NCBI GenBank assembly: GCA_029565465.1
Contig: JAKQOD010000711.1
Coordinates: 1 to 44,797, forward strand
Direction: 5' to 3'
DNA from: Deltaproteobacteria bacterium
GTDB lineage: Bacteria; Myxococcota_A; Polyangia; Haliangiales; Haliangiaceae
Length of the DNA: 44,797 nucleotides
Shown: one piece after another, positions 15,384-23,037 of the stretch
How the letters are laid out: each line of letters begins with the position of its first letter
Position numbering within the stretch: the first letter of the stretch is position 1
Translations under genes and position numbers: made by a program
The notes under the pieces: model-generated
Databases searched by the model: none
The model's input: the letters and a program-made list of their open reading frames with translations, nothing else
What the model was told of the DNA's origin: nothing

Positions 15384-16358
15384 ATGACCCAAACTGAATA
15401 TCAAACGATCATCGCCAAGCTCGACCAGATGTCGACGCAGTTGGCATACGTCACAGCGCGGCAACGTGCGACGGAAGAAATGTTTAGCGAACTAACGCCG
15501 GTAGCCAAAGCCGCGCTCAACACAATGATTGAGCGATTCGCCGACGCTGAGCAACAAGGCTACTTCGACTTCGGTCGTGCGTTGCTAGGCGTTGGCGCAC
15601 GCGTGGTCGAAGGCTTTTCACCGCAAGATGTGCAACAGCTCGGTGATGCCATCGTTAGCATTCTGCAATCGGTGCGGGTATTTACCCAACCCGACATACT
15701 GCGCGTGGCAGCCGATGCGTCGGCAGCGATGAACGAAGGCGACAACATCAAACCGCTTGGCATGTTCGGCATGGTGCGTGCCACCAAAGACGAAGATGTG
15801 CAAAAGGGCATGGCGTTGATGTTTGAAATGTTGCGGCGTGTCGGCAAAGGCGTCAACGCGATGGCCGAAAAGCACGAAGCATCGGCCGATCGCAAAGCCA
15901 AACTTGCAGCCTTGCTCGGGCCCAAGCGCGGCACCAAAGCGCTGGGCATCGAACGCGCGTTGCCGCCAGCTGCTGCTAAGAAAGTGGCGCAAAGCAAAGC
16001 CAATGAAAAACTCGCTGCCGCAGCCGCCTGCAGCACGCCCAAACCAGCCGCGCAAGGCGCGGTTATCGACGGTATCGCCTACTCCGCCGATGGACACCTG
16101 ATGGACGCCAGTGTTTGGACCCGCGAGCTCGGAGCAACGCTGGCTCACGTGCAAGGCTTGACGCTCACCGACGCACACTGGACGGTGCTCGACGCCGCGC
16201 GCGCTGACTTCGCAACCACGAAACAATCACCCAACATTCGGCGACTGACCCAAGTTACCGGCATGAGCACCAAAGATCTGTACACCCTGTTTCCCAAAGC
16301 GCCGGGGCGAACCATCGCCAAAGTAGCCGGTTTGCCAAAGCCCGCTGGCTGTTTGTAA
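15384..16358 (+). CDS. DUF1641 domain fused to a DsrC/TusE-type sulfur carrier
   Basis: A 324-residue fusion. Residues about 1-160 carry a helical DUF1641 region (LLGVGARVVEGFSPQDVQQL...MFGMVRATKDEDVQKGMALMFEMLRRVG). A 40-residue Ala/Lys-rich linker follows, and residues about 226-324 match the DsrC/TusE family end to end: VIDGIAYSADGHLMDASVWTREL, LTLTDAHWTVLDAARADF, RRLTQVTG, LYTLFPKAPG and the tail KVAGLPKPAGCL. The penultimate Cys323 is the sulfur-carrying CysA of that family. The second cysteine (CysB, about 11 residues earlier) of dissimilatory DsrC is replaced by a non-Cys residue, which is the TusE/DsrC-like state. GGAG lies seven bases ahead of the ATG. Inference: DUF1641 tethers the carrier to the SQR-type enzyme encoded just upstream. 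Confidence 0.85.
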   Translation: MTQTEYQTIIAKLDQMSTQLAYVTARQRATEEMFSELTPVAKAALNTMIERFADAEQQGYFDFGRALLGVGARVVEGFSPQDVQQLGDAIVSILQSVRVFTQPDILRVAADASAAMNEGDNIKPLGMFGMVRATKDEDVQKGMALMFEMLRRVGKGVNAMAEKHEASADRKAKLAALLGPKRGTKALGIERALPPAAAKKVAQSKANEKLAAAAACSTPKPAAQGAVIDGIAYSADGHLMDASVWTRELGATLAHVQGLTLTDAHWTVLDAARADFATTKQSPNIRRLTQVTGMSTKDLYTLFPKAPGRTIAKVAGLPKPAGCL

Positions 16359-16390
16359 CCGCTTACGCTTTTCGTATCAAAGGACAACGT

Positions 16391-16855
16391 ATGACTACCG
16401 AACGCAAAGTTGCCATCATCTGTTCCAAAGCCGGGCTCGACGAAGTTTATCCAGGCTTGATCCTCGCCAATGCAGCACGGCAATCGGGCATCGAAGCCTT
16501 CATCTTCTTCACGTTTTGGGGCCTCGACGCAATTACCGAGAAAAAAGTCGACCATCTGCACGTCAACCTTGCCGGCAACGCTGCCAGTGGCATGCCGACA
16601 ATCGTAGGCGGCTTGCCTGGTATGGAAGCCCTAGCAGCGCACATGATGAAAAAACAGATGGCCGAACTCGAGCTGCCAACCGTGCGCGAAATGATGCAGA
16701 TCCTCGACGAGGCTGGGGCTACGCTGTACGCATGCGAGCTGGCGATGAAGATGTTTAAGCGCACCCAAGAAGACTTGATTCCGCAGGTCAAGGAAGTAAT
16801 TACCGCCGGCGACTTCTACGATCTTGCAGATGGCGCGCAGATCATTTTCACGTAA
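16391..16855 (+). CDS. DsrE/DsrF/DrsH-like sulfurtransferase subunit (DsrE2-type)
   Basis: A 154-residue protein of the DsrE-like superfamily that handles persulfide sulfur. The N-terminus KVAIICSKAGLDEVYPGLILANAA places Cys11 after the first strand. AFIFFTFWGLDAI is the signature of the DsrE2 subgroup. The candidate active cysteine is Cys115 in LYACELAMKMF. The TIVGGLPGMEAL segment is mildly hydrophobic and may touch the membrane, as in DsrE2 relatives. It follows the DUF1641-DsrC gene by 32 bases with AAGGA before the ATG. In known sulfur oxidisers DsrE and DsrC/TusA proteins pass sulfur between one another. Here no TusA or rhodanese gene is adjacent, so DsrE to DsrC is the simplest proposed route. 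Confidence 0.88.
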   Translation: MTTERKVAIICSKAGLDEVYPGLILANAARQSGIEAFIFFTFWGLDAITEKKVDHLHVNLAGNAASGMPTIVGGLPGMEALAAHMMKKQMAELELPTVREMMQILDEAGATLYACELAMKMFKRTQEDLIPQVKEVITAGDFYDLADGAQIIFT

Positions 16856-16976
16856 CGATCCGCACTAGTCGTGTGCGCTTGGCGCAGGTATGTCGCCAAA
16901 CGTGTGGCTAGCGCGGCCTTCCAAATCGGTGTCAACGCGACCGACAAAACCATCGACGCGCACGCGAATGTGCAAA

Positions 16977-18008
16977 CTACTTCCAATCGTCGAGGAACCA
17001 CGCAAAAGCGCTTCGCCACTGTGGGTCTGCAACCAATCTATCGAGCGCGGCGGCAGCGGCGGCGGTCGCGGCAGGGGAAGCCGCCACTGTGTCCAAAAGC
17101 TTTTGCACTAGCCGCACCATCGTTGGCGAAGCGATGATCTGCTTGAGCAACTCAGTGACTTTTGCAGTATCAGGAGCCAACTCAAGCAATTCCTCTATCA
17201 TCTGCAGCGCAAGCGCTTGAACATTTGAGTCATCAAGCACTTCGCAAACGCTGTTAACGAGCTGGTTCGAAATCACCGGATCGGACAAGACCTGCACCAA
17301 AAAATCTGCCGCCACGTTTGGCGCTTCGGTGGCACTCATCAAATTGCCAACGAGGCCGTCGCTGCGCTCGGGGCTAGCGACTGCGTCCACAACCAGTTGC
17401 GTGGCGCGCTCGCTGGTGGGAGACGCGCCGTTGTTGAGAGCGATCAGCTTCTTGCTCCACGCCGCAACTCGGTTTGGTTCGGTCAACTCACGCACAAGGA
17501 ACGCATCGATTTTGGCCGGGGCACCCGCCGCTGAAGACGACAAGGTCAGCTTCGCCACCAAGCTTGCAAACCCCAGCTTGAATCCGGCCAACATTGGTGG
17601 GCGGCTCCATTCGGCTTCCACGTTGCCCGCAGCCGCAAGCGCACTCAAATCCGCAGGGAACATTCGACTGACGAGCGATGCTTGAGCGGCCTTGGGAATT
17701 GGCTCAACGATTCGTGCCACGGCAGCTTTACAGCGCGGTTGTTCCAACAGCTTAGCAAACAGCTCGAGACCAACGCTAAGCAACCGCGTATCTGTGCCCA
17801 CCTCGCCAAGCAATACAACAAACTTGTCACGACCGGCTGGCTGGCTAAACGCTTGGTTGATGCGCGTCGTCAATTCGCTTGATGCTCGGCGGGTATCAAT
17901 GCGCACGCTTGCAGCACGCTTGCAGCTCAGCGCCAGCGCCAGCGCCAGCGCCAGCGCCAGCGCCAGCGCCACAACAACTGCAACACTAATTCCGGTTCGC
18001 CTGCGCAT
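16977..18008 (-). CDS. Secreted or lipid-anchored helical protein with Ala-Leu repeat signal
   Basis: A 343-residue protein of unknown family. The signal segment VVVALALALALALALALSC is an uninterrupted Ala-Leu dipeptide run encoded by a hexanucleotide repeat, ending at a cysteine. ALSC is not a perfect lipobox, so lipidation is uncertain. The mature part is almost all alpha-helical and Ala/Leu/Val-rich with repeated motifs such as VVDAVASPERS, LVQVLSDPVISNQLVNSVCEVLDDSN and LLKQIIASPTMVRLVQKLLDTVAASP. Each is about 35-40 residues and contains xxSPxxx turns, suggesting a HEAT/ARM-like solenoid. It is convergent with the sulfur operon; the 120 bases between hold nothing I can name. Confidence 0.7.
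   Translation of the reverse strand: MRRRTGISVAVVVALALALALALALALSCKRAASVRIDTRRASSELTTRINQAFSQPAGRDKFVVLLGEVGTDTRLLSVGLELFAKLLEQPRCKAAVARIVEPIPKAAQASLVSRMFPADLSALAAAGNVEAEWSRPPMLAGFKLGFASLVAKLTLSSSAAGAPAKIDAFLVRELTEPNRVAAWSKKLIALNNGASPTSERATQLVVDAVASPERSDGLVGNLMSATEAPNVAADFLVQVLSDPVISNQLVNSVCEVLDDSNVQALALQMIEELLELAPDTAKVTELLKQIIASPTMVRLVQKLLDTVAASPAATAAAAAALDRLVADPQWRSAFAWFLDDWK
17929..17970 (-). repeat. Seven-copy hexanucleotide repeat in a signal peptide
   Basis: Seven perfect tandem copies of AGCGCC on the plus strand, read on the minus strand as alternating Ala and Leu codons of the hydrophobic core of the signal peptide. Copy-number change would lengthen or shorten the signal core by two residues at a time, without frameshift. 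Confidence 0.92.
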
Positions 18009-18038
18009 CGAAACGACTCTAGCACAGCTAGCCTCGCG

Positions 18039-18470
18039 TCAGCGTTGCACAATGCTTGCGGCAGGCAATGCCATGCGTTGCAATGCGTTGCGAATGCGAC
18101 GCAGCGCCATCGCTTCGTAGCCCAAGACCGCCAAGGACAGCATCACAAACAGCAATGGAAAAAATCCATGGCCACCTTCGTCGACGGGCAACGACAAAAC
18201 GTACCCGCCTACGATCAGTGAAACCACCGATGCAGCGCCGGCCAGCGCTGTGCGCACCGTAGCGCGCTGTGCCTTTAGCTCCATCGCACGCTTGTCGATG
18301 CTACCAAACTGCTCGTCGGCGCCTTCGTGCACAGCAATTTCGCTGCGTAATTGGCACAGCTGGCAGCGCCACCCCTCAACATCGAGGACGGCCGTGCCAT
18401 TGGCTGCCACGCCGTGACAATACGCGCACGTATTTGTCGTAGCCGGCAACAACGACTGCGAAGCATCCAT
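18039..18470 (-). CDS. Small zinc-ribbon membrane protein
   Basis: A 143-residue protein. The N-terminus has two CxxC pairs (Cys15/Cys18 in TCAYCHG and Cys36/Cys39 in WRCQLCQ), a probable zinc ribbon. A basic stretch (KRAMELKAQRATVR) follows, then two hydrophobic helices at about residues 73-93 (TALAGAASVVSLIVGGYVL) and 102-121 (GFFPLLFVMLSLAVLGYEAM). A basic amphipathic tail ends the protein. No enzyme motif. It lies 30 bases upstream of the Ala-Leu repeat protein in the same direction, so the two may be co-transcribed. Family and role unknown. Confidence 0.7.
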   Translation of the reverse strand: MDASQSLLPATTNTCAYCHGVAANGTAVLDVEGWRCQLCQLRSEIAVHEGADEQFGSIDKRAMELKAQRATVRTALAGAASVVSLIVGGYVLSLPVDEGGHGFFPLLFVMLSLAVLGYEAMALRRIRNALQRMALPAASIVQR

Positions 18471-18684
18471 GCCGGCAGTGTACGCCGGTTCGACACGGTC
18501 CGCACGAGCCGCCTTGCGTCATCATTTACGGGTCGCAGGAGCATGTGCCGACCGCGCGTATGATCTGACAGTGCGCAGCGACAATGCAGATACCGAGCAT
18601 GCAACGACGCTGACGTGCGACGGGCATCGCTCCGATTAAGCGCGCCCAGCCGTACAAGAACCGCCGCGCAGCGTACTGTGTTGC

Positions 18685-19314
18685 ATGAAAACCGTCGAGT
18701 ACGCGGGGCCGCCGCTGCCCATGCGAGCGCATCCGTGGACCGACGCGACCGACAACGCAGCATTTCGCTACTATGACTTTGTCACCGAACCCGCGCTAAT
18801 TCGCACGTCGCTCGAAGACTGGCTGCCGTGGCAGCACATCGCTGCGGTGCAGCGCTTCTACCGATTGCTCGAATGGCTGAACCGCAACGACGGCAGCTTG
18901 CAAAGCAACGACTGCGAATTCACACCACCGCATGCCAATCCGCATGCACAGATCGCAGCAACAATGGCCTGTACGGGGCGAGTCATGGTGCTTGCGCGCG
19001 ACCTTGCCGCGAACCTGGTGCCGTCGACGATGCAAACGTTGGCGCTGCAGCTGCATCAAGCGCTTGCGCCTGCCGATGCAACGTTTGAACTTGGCATCAT
19101 CAGCACCGCATTGGTGCCGGTGCAGTTTGTCGCCTTGCCCGGCCCGTCACACGCGCAGCAAGGCACTCAGTTGATGATGTCGTTTTGGGCGTGGGGCGAC
19201 GACGACGCTGGCTGCTTTGCCAACCTCGACCGGCTGTTCCGCAACCTCGCTGACGCCCTAGGCAAGATTGCGCAAGTGCAATACCCACTTGCGTCCGCGC
19301 GCGCTGCCACGTAG
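18685..19314 (+). CDS. Hypothetical protein
   Basis: A 209-residue protein that I do not recognise. It has no signal peptide or membrane helix, is rich in aromatics near the N-terminus (PWTDATDNAAFRYYDFV) and has two short helical blocks (IAAVQRFYRLLEWLNR and NLDRLFRNLADALGKIAQ). It ends nine bases before the DUF2007 gene in the same direction, so they are very likely co-transcribed. The 214 bases upstream (18471-18684) show no gene. Reality as a gene rests on length, codon pattern like that of its neighbours and the operon arrangement. Confidence 0.68.
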   Translation: MKTVEYAGPPLPMRAHPWTDATDNAAFRYYDFVTEPALIRTSLEDWLPWQHIAAVQRFYRLLEWLNRNDGSLQSNDCEFTPPHANPHAQIAATMACTGRVMVLARDLAANLVPSTMQTLALQLHQALAPADATFELGIISTALVPVQFVALPGPSHAQQGTQLMMSFWAWGDDDAGCFANLDRLFRNLADALGKIAQVQYPLASARAAT

Positions 19315-19323
19315 CTTCACACC

Positions 19324-19977
19324 ATGGCGCGCAAAGTAGATATCGATGCACGGGTTGCCATCGCAACGTGCGCGAATCCGTCGGAGGCCGCGCTGATCAA
19401 GACGATGCTCAGCAACGCTGGCATTCACGCGAATATCTCGGGCGAAAATCACGCTTCGCTGCTGGGTGGCTTTGGTGGTGCAGCGATTTCAATGCAGGTG
19501 CAGGTTGCCGTCAAAGATGCCGACGAAGCCCGTGCGCTCATCGCAGAAGCCCGTAAGGGCGTCGATATTTCCGACGAAGCCTTAGCCGAAGAAGCCATGG
19601 CGGCTGGCGAACCCGTGCACGCTGACGCGTTGGCCCAAGCGCAGGTCCACAAACACGACGGCAACGACGAATCGTTACAAGCGCTTGGCGCTAAACTCAA
19701 CTACCGACGGCGGGTGGCAATCGGCCTGTTTGTATCGTGTGCGATTACCTTTGGCACTGGACACGCCGTGGCGGGTGCATGGCTGCGCGCCATGGTGCTC
19801 GCAGGCGCTGAAATCATGGGCCTGCGTTACCTCTCTGCGCACGAACGCGTCATGGGTGGCTTGCTCATCGGTGGCGCCATCCTCACTGACTTGATTGGCA
19901 GCCAAATCTTGTTGCGCCGTGACGCCAAGCGCCACGCCAACGCCGGTTTGCCCGAAGCTCGCGCCGTTGCGAAGTAG
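19324..19977 (+). CDS. DUF2007-domain membrane protein
   Basis: A 217-residue protein. Residues about 10-80 match the DUF2007 'putative signal-transducing' fold (VAIATCANPSEAALIKTMLSNAGIHANISGEN...MQVQVAVKDADEARALIAEAR), which is a ferredoxin-like alpha/beta module. After a polar Ala/Glu/His linker come three hydrophobic stretches at about 130-148, 152-166 and 176-196 (RVMGGLLIGGAILTDLIGSQILL). The C-terminus is basic. Soluble DUF2007 modules occur beside membrane domains in other bacteria; the ligand or partner is not known. It follows the hypothetical 209-residue gene and is convergent with the secreted paralogue pair. Confidence 0.78.
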   Translation: MARKVDIDARVAIATCANPSEAALIKTMLSNAGIHANISGENHASLLGGFGGAAISMQVQVAVKDADEARALIAEARKGVDISDEALAEEAMAAGEPVHADALAQAQVHKHDGNDESLQALGAKLNYRRRVAIGLFVSCAITFGTGHAVAGAWLRAMVLAGAEIMGLRYLSAHERVMGGLLIGGAILTDLIGSQILLRRDAKRHANAGLPEARAVAK

Positions 19978-19978
19978 A

Positions 19979-20860
19979 TCAGCGCTCGTCGCAGAACACG
20001 CCCATCGAGCCATACACGCCGAGATCGCGATGAATCAAATAGGACGACACCGGCCCAACGCCAACGTTGCGTAGCGTGACCGTATTTTTCTTATTGGCCC
20101 ACACCGTTGTTGCTGGTTCGTTAGGTTTTTCAGCATTGATAGTGAGCCGCAGGTCGCCTTTGCCCGTCGCAAAGACCATTCCGGCAGCATCGTTCGCCAC
20201 ATCCACCAGCGGCAGTTGCTTCATCGCACCACGTTTACCAACGAAGACGCGAAAGCCTTCACCACCCAGATCATCGCGCAGCCGATCGACGTAGTAATAC
20301 ACACCGGAATCGTCCCGCGACAATGCGACCGGCCGACGCACGATGGCGGATGTACGAAACGTAGCTTTGCTAATGATGGCTTGTACCGCTGCTGGAGTGA
20401 GCAACGTTAGCTCCACGCTATCGGTGTACCCAGCGCAAATCAGTTCGACTTTTTGTTGATGGCGCCGCAACTCGGCGATGCCAAATTCAAACTCTTGTTT
20501 TGAGCGCGGGGCAAGTGAACTAATGGTCCACTCATTATTTGCCAAGCTCCAATTGGGATCATCATTGCCACGTGAACTACGCCCACCAATATCATTGCGC
20601 AACGCTTGTTGAAACAGCAACTTGTTGGTTCCAACAAAGACGAAAGTATTCGGGTCGTGCTCGGCGGGGTCAGCGGTGTAAAATACCAGCACGACGGTCG
20701 ACTGGCCCGGAACGCTATAGCCTTGCACGTCCGTCGGCAACTTGCTTGCATCAACAACCTTGGTCAGTTTGATGTCGGCAGCTGACGGCACGCCAGCAGT
20801 AGCTGGTGCAGCAAGGCCAAGCAACGCAACCACCAGCAGCACCTTGGTACGAATATTCAT
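19979..20860 (-). CDS. Secreted protein, copy 2 of a tandem paralogue pair
   Basis: About 293 residues, exported. The start at 20860 has AAGGAG upstream and opens MNIRTKVLLVVALLGLAAPATAGVPSAADIKLTKVVDASKLP, a cleavable signal peptide. The body has no domain I can name. The C-terminal 125 residues are nearly identical in plan to the upstream copy (VALSRDDSGVYYYVDRLRDDLGGEGFRVFVGKRGAMK), while about residues 60-150 are much less similar. The mature part has a few Cys residues (ICAGY, FCDER). The frame extends to 20926 but without signal-peptide character. It lies 69 bases downstream of its paralogue, in the same direction, presumably one transcript. Confidence 0.75.
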   Translation of the reverse strand: MNIRTKVLLVVALLGLAAPATAGVPSAADIKLTKVVDASKLPTDVQGYSVPGQSTVVLVFYTADPAEHDPNTFVFVGTNKLLFQQALRNDIGGRSSRGNDDPNWSLANNEWTISSLAPRSKQEFEFGIAELRRHQQKVELICAGYTDSVELTLLTPAAVQAIISKATFRTSAIVRRPVALSRDDSGVYYYVDRLRDDLGGEGFRVFVGKRGAMKQLPLVDVANDAAGMVFATGKGDLRLTINAEKPNEPATTVWANKKNTVTLRNVGVGPVSSYLIHRDLGVYGSMGVFCDER

Positions 20861-20929
20861 AAGCTCCTTGCGATAACGCGTAATACCACCAAGCGAAGCA
20901 TTAGAAGCGAGCCAGTGCAGCGTCACAGC

Positions 20930-21787
20930 CTAACGATCTTCGCACAGCGCACCCATCGCACCGTACACGCCGAGGTCGCGATAGATCAAATACCACGACG
21001 AACGATCAACGCCGACATTGCGCAAGGTGACGGTAGTTTTCTTGTTGGCCCACACCGTGGTGGCAGGTTCGTTTGGCTTTTCCTTATTCACGGTTAACCG
21101 CAGGTCGCCTTTGCCAGTGGCGAAGACCATGCCGGCATTATCGTTGGCAACGTCGACCAATGGCAGCAGCTTCATCGCACCACGCTTACCGACGAACACT
21201 CGAAAACCTTCGCCACCAAGATCGTTATGCAATCGATCGACGTAGTAATAAACCCCGGCATCGTCACGCGACAGCGCCACCGGCACGCGTAACAACGCTG
21301 TGGTGCGAAACTTCGCCTTGGCAATGACAGCGTTGACGGCCTTTTCCGACAGTGGGTTGAGCTCCAAGTCTTCCGCCTCCTTGCCACAACCCAGGATGGT
21401 TTTGCCGGCGGCGCTTTTGAGATAGCCCACCCCGAATTCAAAGTGCCACTTCGACCGCGGGGCTAACGTGCGCGCAGCCCAATCACCCAAGGTTGCCGGC
21501 CTCGGTTCGGCCTCGTAATCCTCGGTAACGACCACCTCAAAGAGTTGCTTCTCGTTTCCAAGAAACATGCTGGTCGCAAGTTTACCAGCCGGTGCATTGG
21601 GGTCGTAAAACACCAGCAAGATCGATTTGTCTGACGGAATTTGATAGCCGCGAACCTGGGTTGGCAGCTTGCTAGCATCAACAACTTTGGTGAGCTTGAT
21701 GTCCGCTTGCGACGGCACGCCGGCACTAACCGGCGTTGCAGTGGCCACCATTGCAGCGATCAACAAAAGTCTGGTACGGATGTTCAC
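20930..21787 (-). CDS. Secreted protein, copy 1 of a tandem paralogue pair
   Basis: About 285 residues. I chose the GTG at 21787 because a strong GGAGG lies just upstream and the signal peptide (NIRTRLLLIAAMVATATPVSAGVPSQADIKLTKVVDASKLPTQ) begins there; the frame continues to 21901 with non-signal residues. It shares with the downstream copy the AGVPSxADIKLTKVVDASKLPT start and the long C-terminal region from VALSRDDAGVYYYVDRL to DLGVYGAMGALCEDR. The middle of the two copies has diverged. No known domain. A periplasmic or surface role is inferred from the signal peptide alone. Confidence 0.75.
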   Translation of the reverse strand: MNIRTRLLLIAAMVATATPVSAGVPSQADIKLTKVVDASKLPTQVRGYQIPSDKSILLVFYDPNAPAGKLATSMFLGNEKQLFEVVVTEDYEAEPRPATLGDWAARTLAPRSKWHFEFGVGYLKSAAGKTILGCGKEAEDLELNPLSEKAVNAVIAKAKFRTTALLRVPVALSRDDAGVYYYVDRLHNDLGGEGFRVFVGKRGAMKLLPLVDVANDNAGMVFATGKGDLRLTVNKEKPNEPATTVWANKKTTVTLRNVGVDRSSWYLIYRDLGVYGAMGALCEDR

Positions 21788-21851
21788 ACCTGCCTCCTTC
21801 GGCGGTCTCAGAAAACGATGCGCCGTACCGAATGTATCACTGCAACGTTCG

Positions 21852-22898
21852 CTAGCGTGTGCAGACAGCGTAGTTACCAAGATAATCTTGGTACTTGCCA
21901 CGGAAGAAGTCGCCGGTTGGGGCGCGTAGCTCTACGCCGTTGATCGAGAAATAGAATTCCAATTCGGCTTCCACATATTGGCCACTGACGTCGCGGCGCA
22001 GCGTGTAAGTAGGGCAATCGTCAACCGTGCGGATGTTGGCACCAGCGGGCCATTCAAACGGGTCCATCGCGCGTAGGTCGGCTGCGTAGTGTGCGTTGTT
22101 GCCCCAACGCGCATCGAAGTTGACGTAGGCAGTAGTAAACGCCGGCTGGCCAACATAGCGACGGTGAATTTGCACGTCGAGTTGCTGCCACAAGTTGCCG
22201 TTGTCAAAATCAGTTACGCCGGGCTTCCAAACTTCAAAACCAACCAGGCGCAGTGCTGCGCGTTGCCGCGCCCAGGTGTCGTAGGTAAAGCCATTGTTGA
22301 GCGATTTCCAAGCGCCTGGGCACACGCCACCGTTACAGGTTGCGCGTTCAATCGCATAGCTGGCGTTGCCAACCCAGTTGGGCTCATTGCCAGTTGCTGC
22401 GACGCCGACGTCGAATTTGTAGTTTTGGCCATAGTTCGAATCGTAGGCATTGCAGCCCGAAAGATTGGTATTTTGAAACCACACTTCGAGTTGGCCCGTG
22501 CGATCAAGTTCGATGCCCGCCGCTGGCGCGGTTGGATCGGGATTGTGGCCCGCGGCCCAGATGTTGCGAACTTCGCCGCCGTTCCAACGATAGAATGCAG
22601 TGACGGTCCACGCTGGCGCACCACGGACCGTGCCACGACACGACGCGCGTTCGGTTGCGTATTCGATCAACAGGCGTTTGCCGTTGGTCAGCGTGCCACG
22701 CACTTCGGTGGTCCAATCGCTTTTGAAAAGGACCTTTACTTCCGAGGTTGCCGATTGGCTTGACGAAGTAACGTCGTCGGCTTCACCTTCAACGCAGCCG
22801 CTTGCGCCCAATGTCAGCGACGTCAGCGACGCCAACATTGTTAACATTGCCGTCCGACCCGCCAAAACCGTCTTCCGTTGCGTTTCATGCATGAGCAT
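21852..22898 (-). CDS. Predicted lipoprotein (possibly DUF6209)
   Basis: A 348-residue exported protein with a lipobox (LTLGASGC) and a Ser/Thr-rich linker with acidic residues (EGEADDVTSSSQSATSE). The mature part starts VKVLFKSDWTTEVRGTLTNGKRLLIEY and continues WTVTAFYRWNGGEV, resembling a secreted beta-rich family that I recall as DUF6209 in myxobacteria. That name is from memory and uncertain. It contains several Cys residues (CRGTV, GCNAY, CNGGVCPG, DCPTY, VCTR) and many aromatics. Start at 22898; ATGs at 22892 and 22847 are alternatives. It lies 64 bases ahead of the secreted paralogue pair in the same direction and is divergent from the GIDE-like pair. Confidence 0.7.
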   Translation of the reverse strand: MLMHETQRKTVLAGRTAMLTMLASLTSLTLGASGCVEGEADDVTSSSQSATSEVKVLFKSDWTTEVRGTLTNGKRLLIEYATERASCRGTVRGAPAWTVTAFYRWNGGEVRNIWAAGHNPDPTAPAAGIELDRTGQLEVWFQNTNLSGCNAYDSNYGQNYKFDVGVAATGNEPNWVGNASYAIERATCNGGVCPGAWKSLNNGFTYDTWARQRAALRLVGFEVWKPGVTDFDNGNLWQQLDVQIHRRYVGQPAFTTAYVNFDARWGNNAHYAADLRAMDPFEWPAGANIRTVDDCPTYTLRRDVSGQYVEAELEFYFSINGVELRAPTGDFFRGKYQDYLGNYAVCTR

Positions 22899-23037
22899 GT
22901 GCCGTCACTAACGCCGCGTCGCGCGTCAGTCAAGCATTCGATTACGCGGCCGTGACATTTCTTCGACGGTGTTGCTTTTCGCAACATCGAGACGCAGCAG
23001 GGCTGCACCGTTGGTCGGGATGCGTCAAAGTGGCGCC

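Noticed and set aside
22089-22763. Plus-strand reading frame of 224 codons over the lipoprotein at 21852-22898
   Set aside because: The opposite strand encodes a clear signal peptide with a lipobox; the plus frame has no signal, domain or start context.
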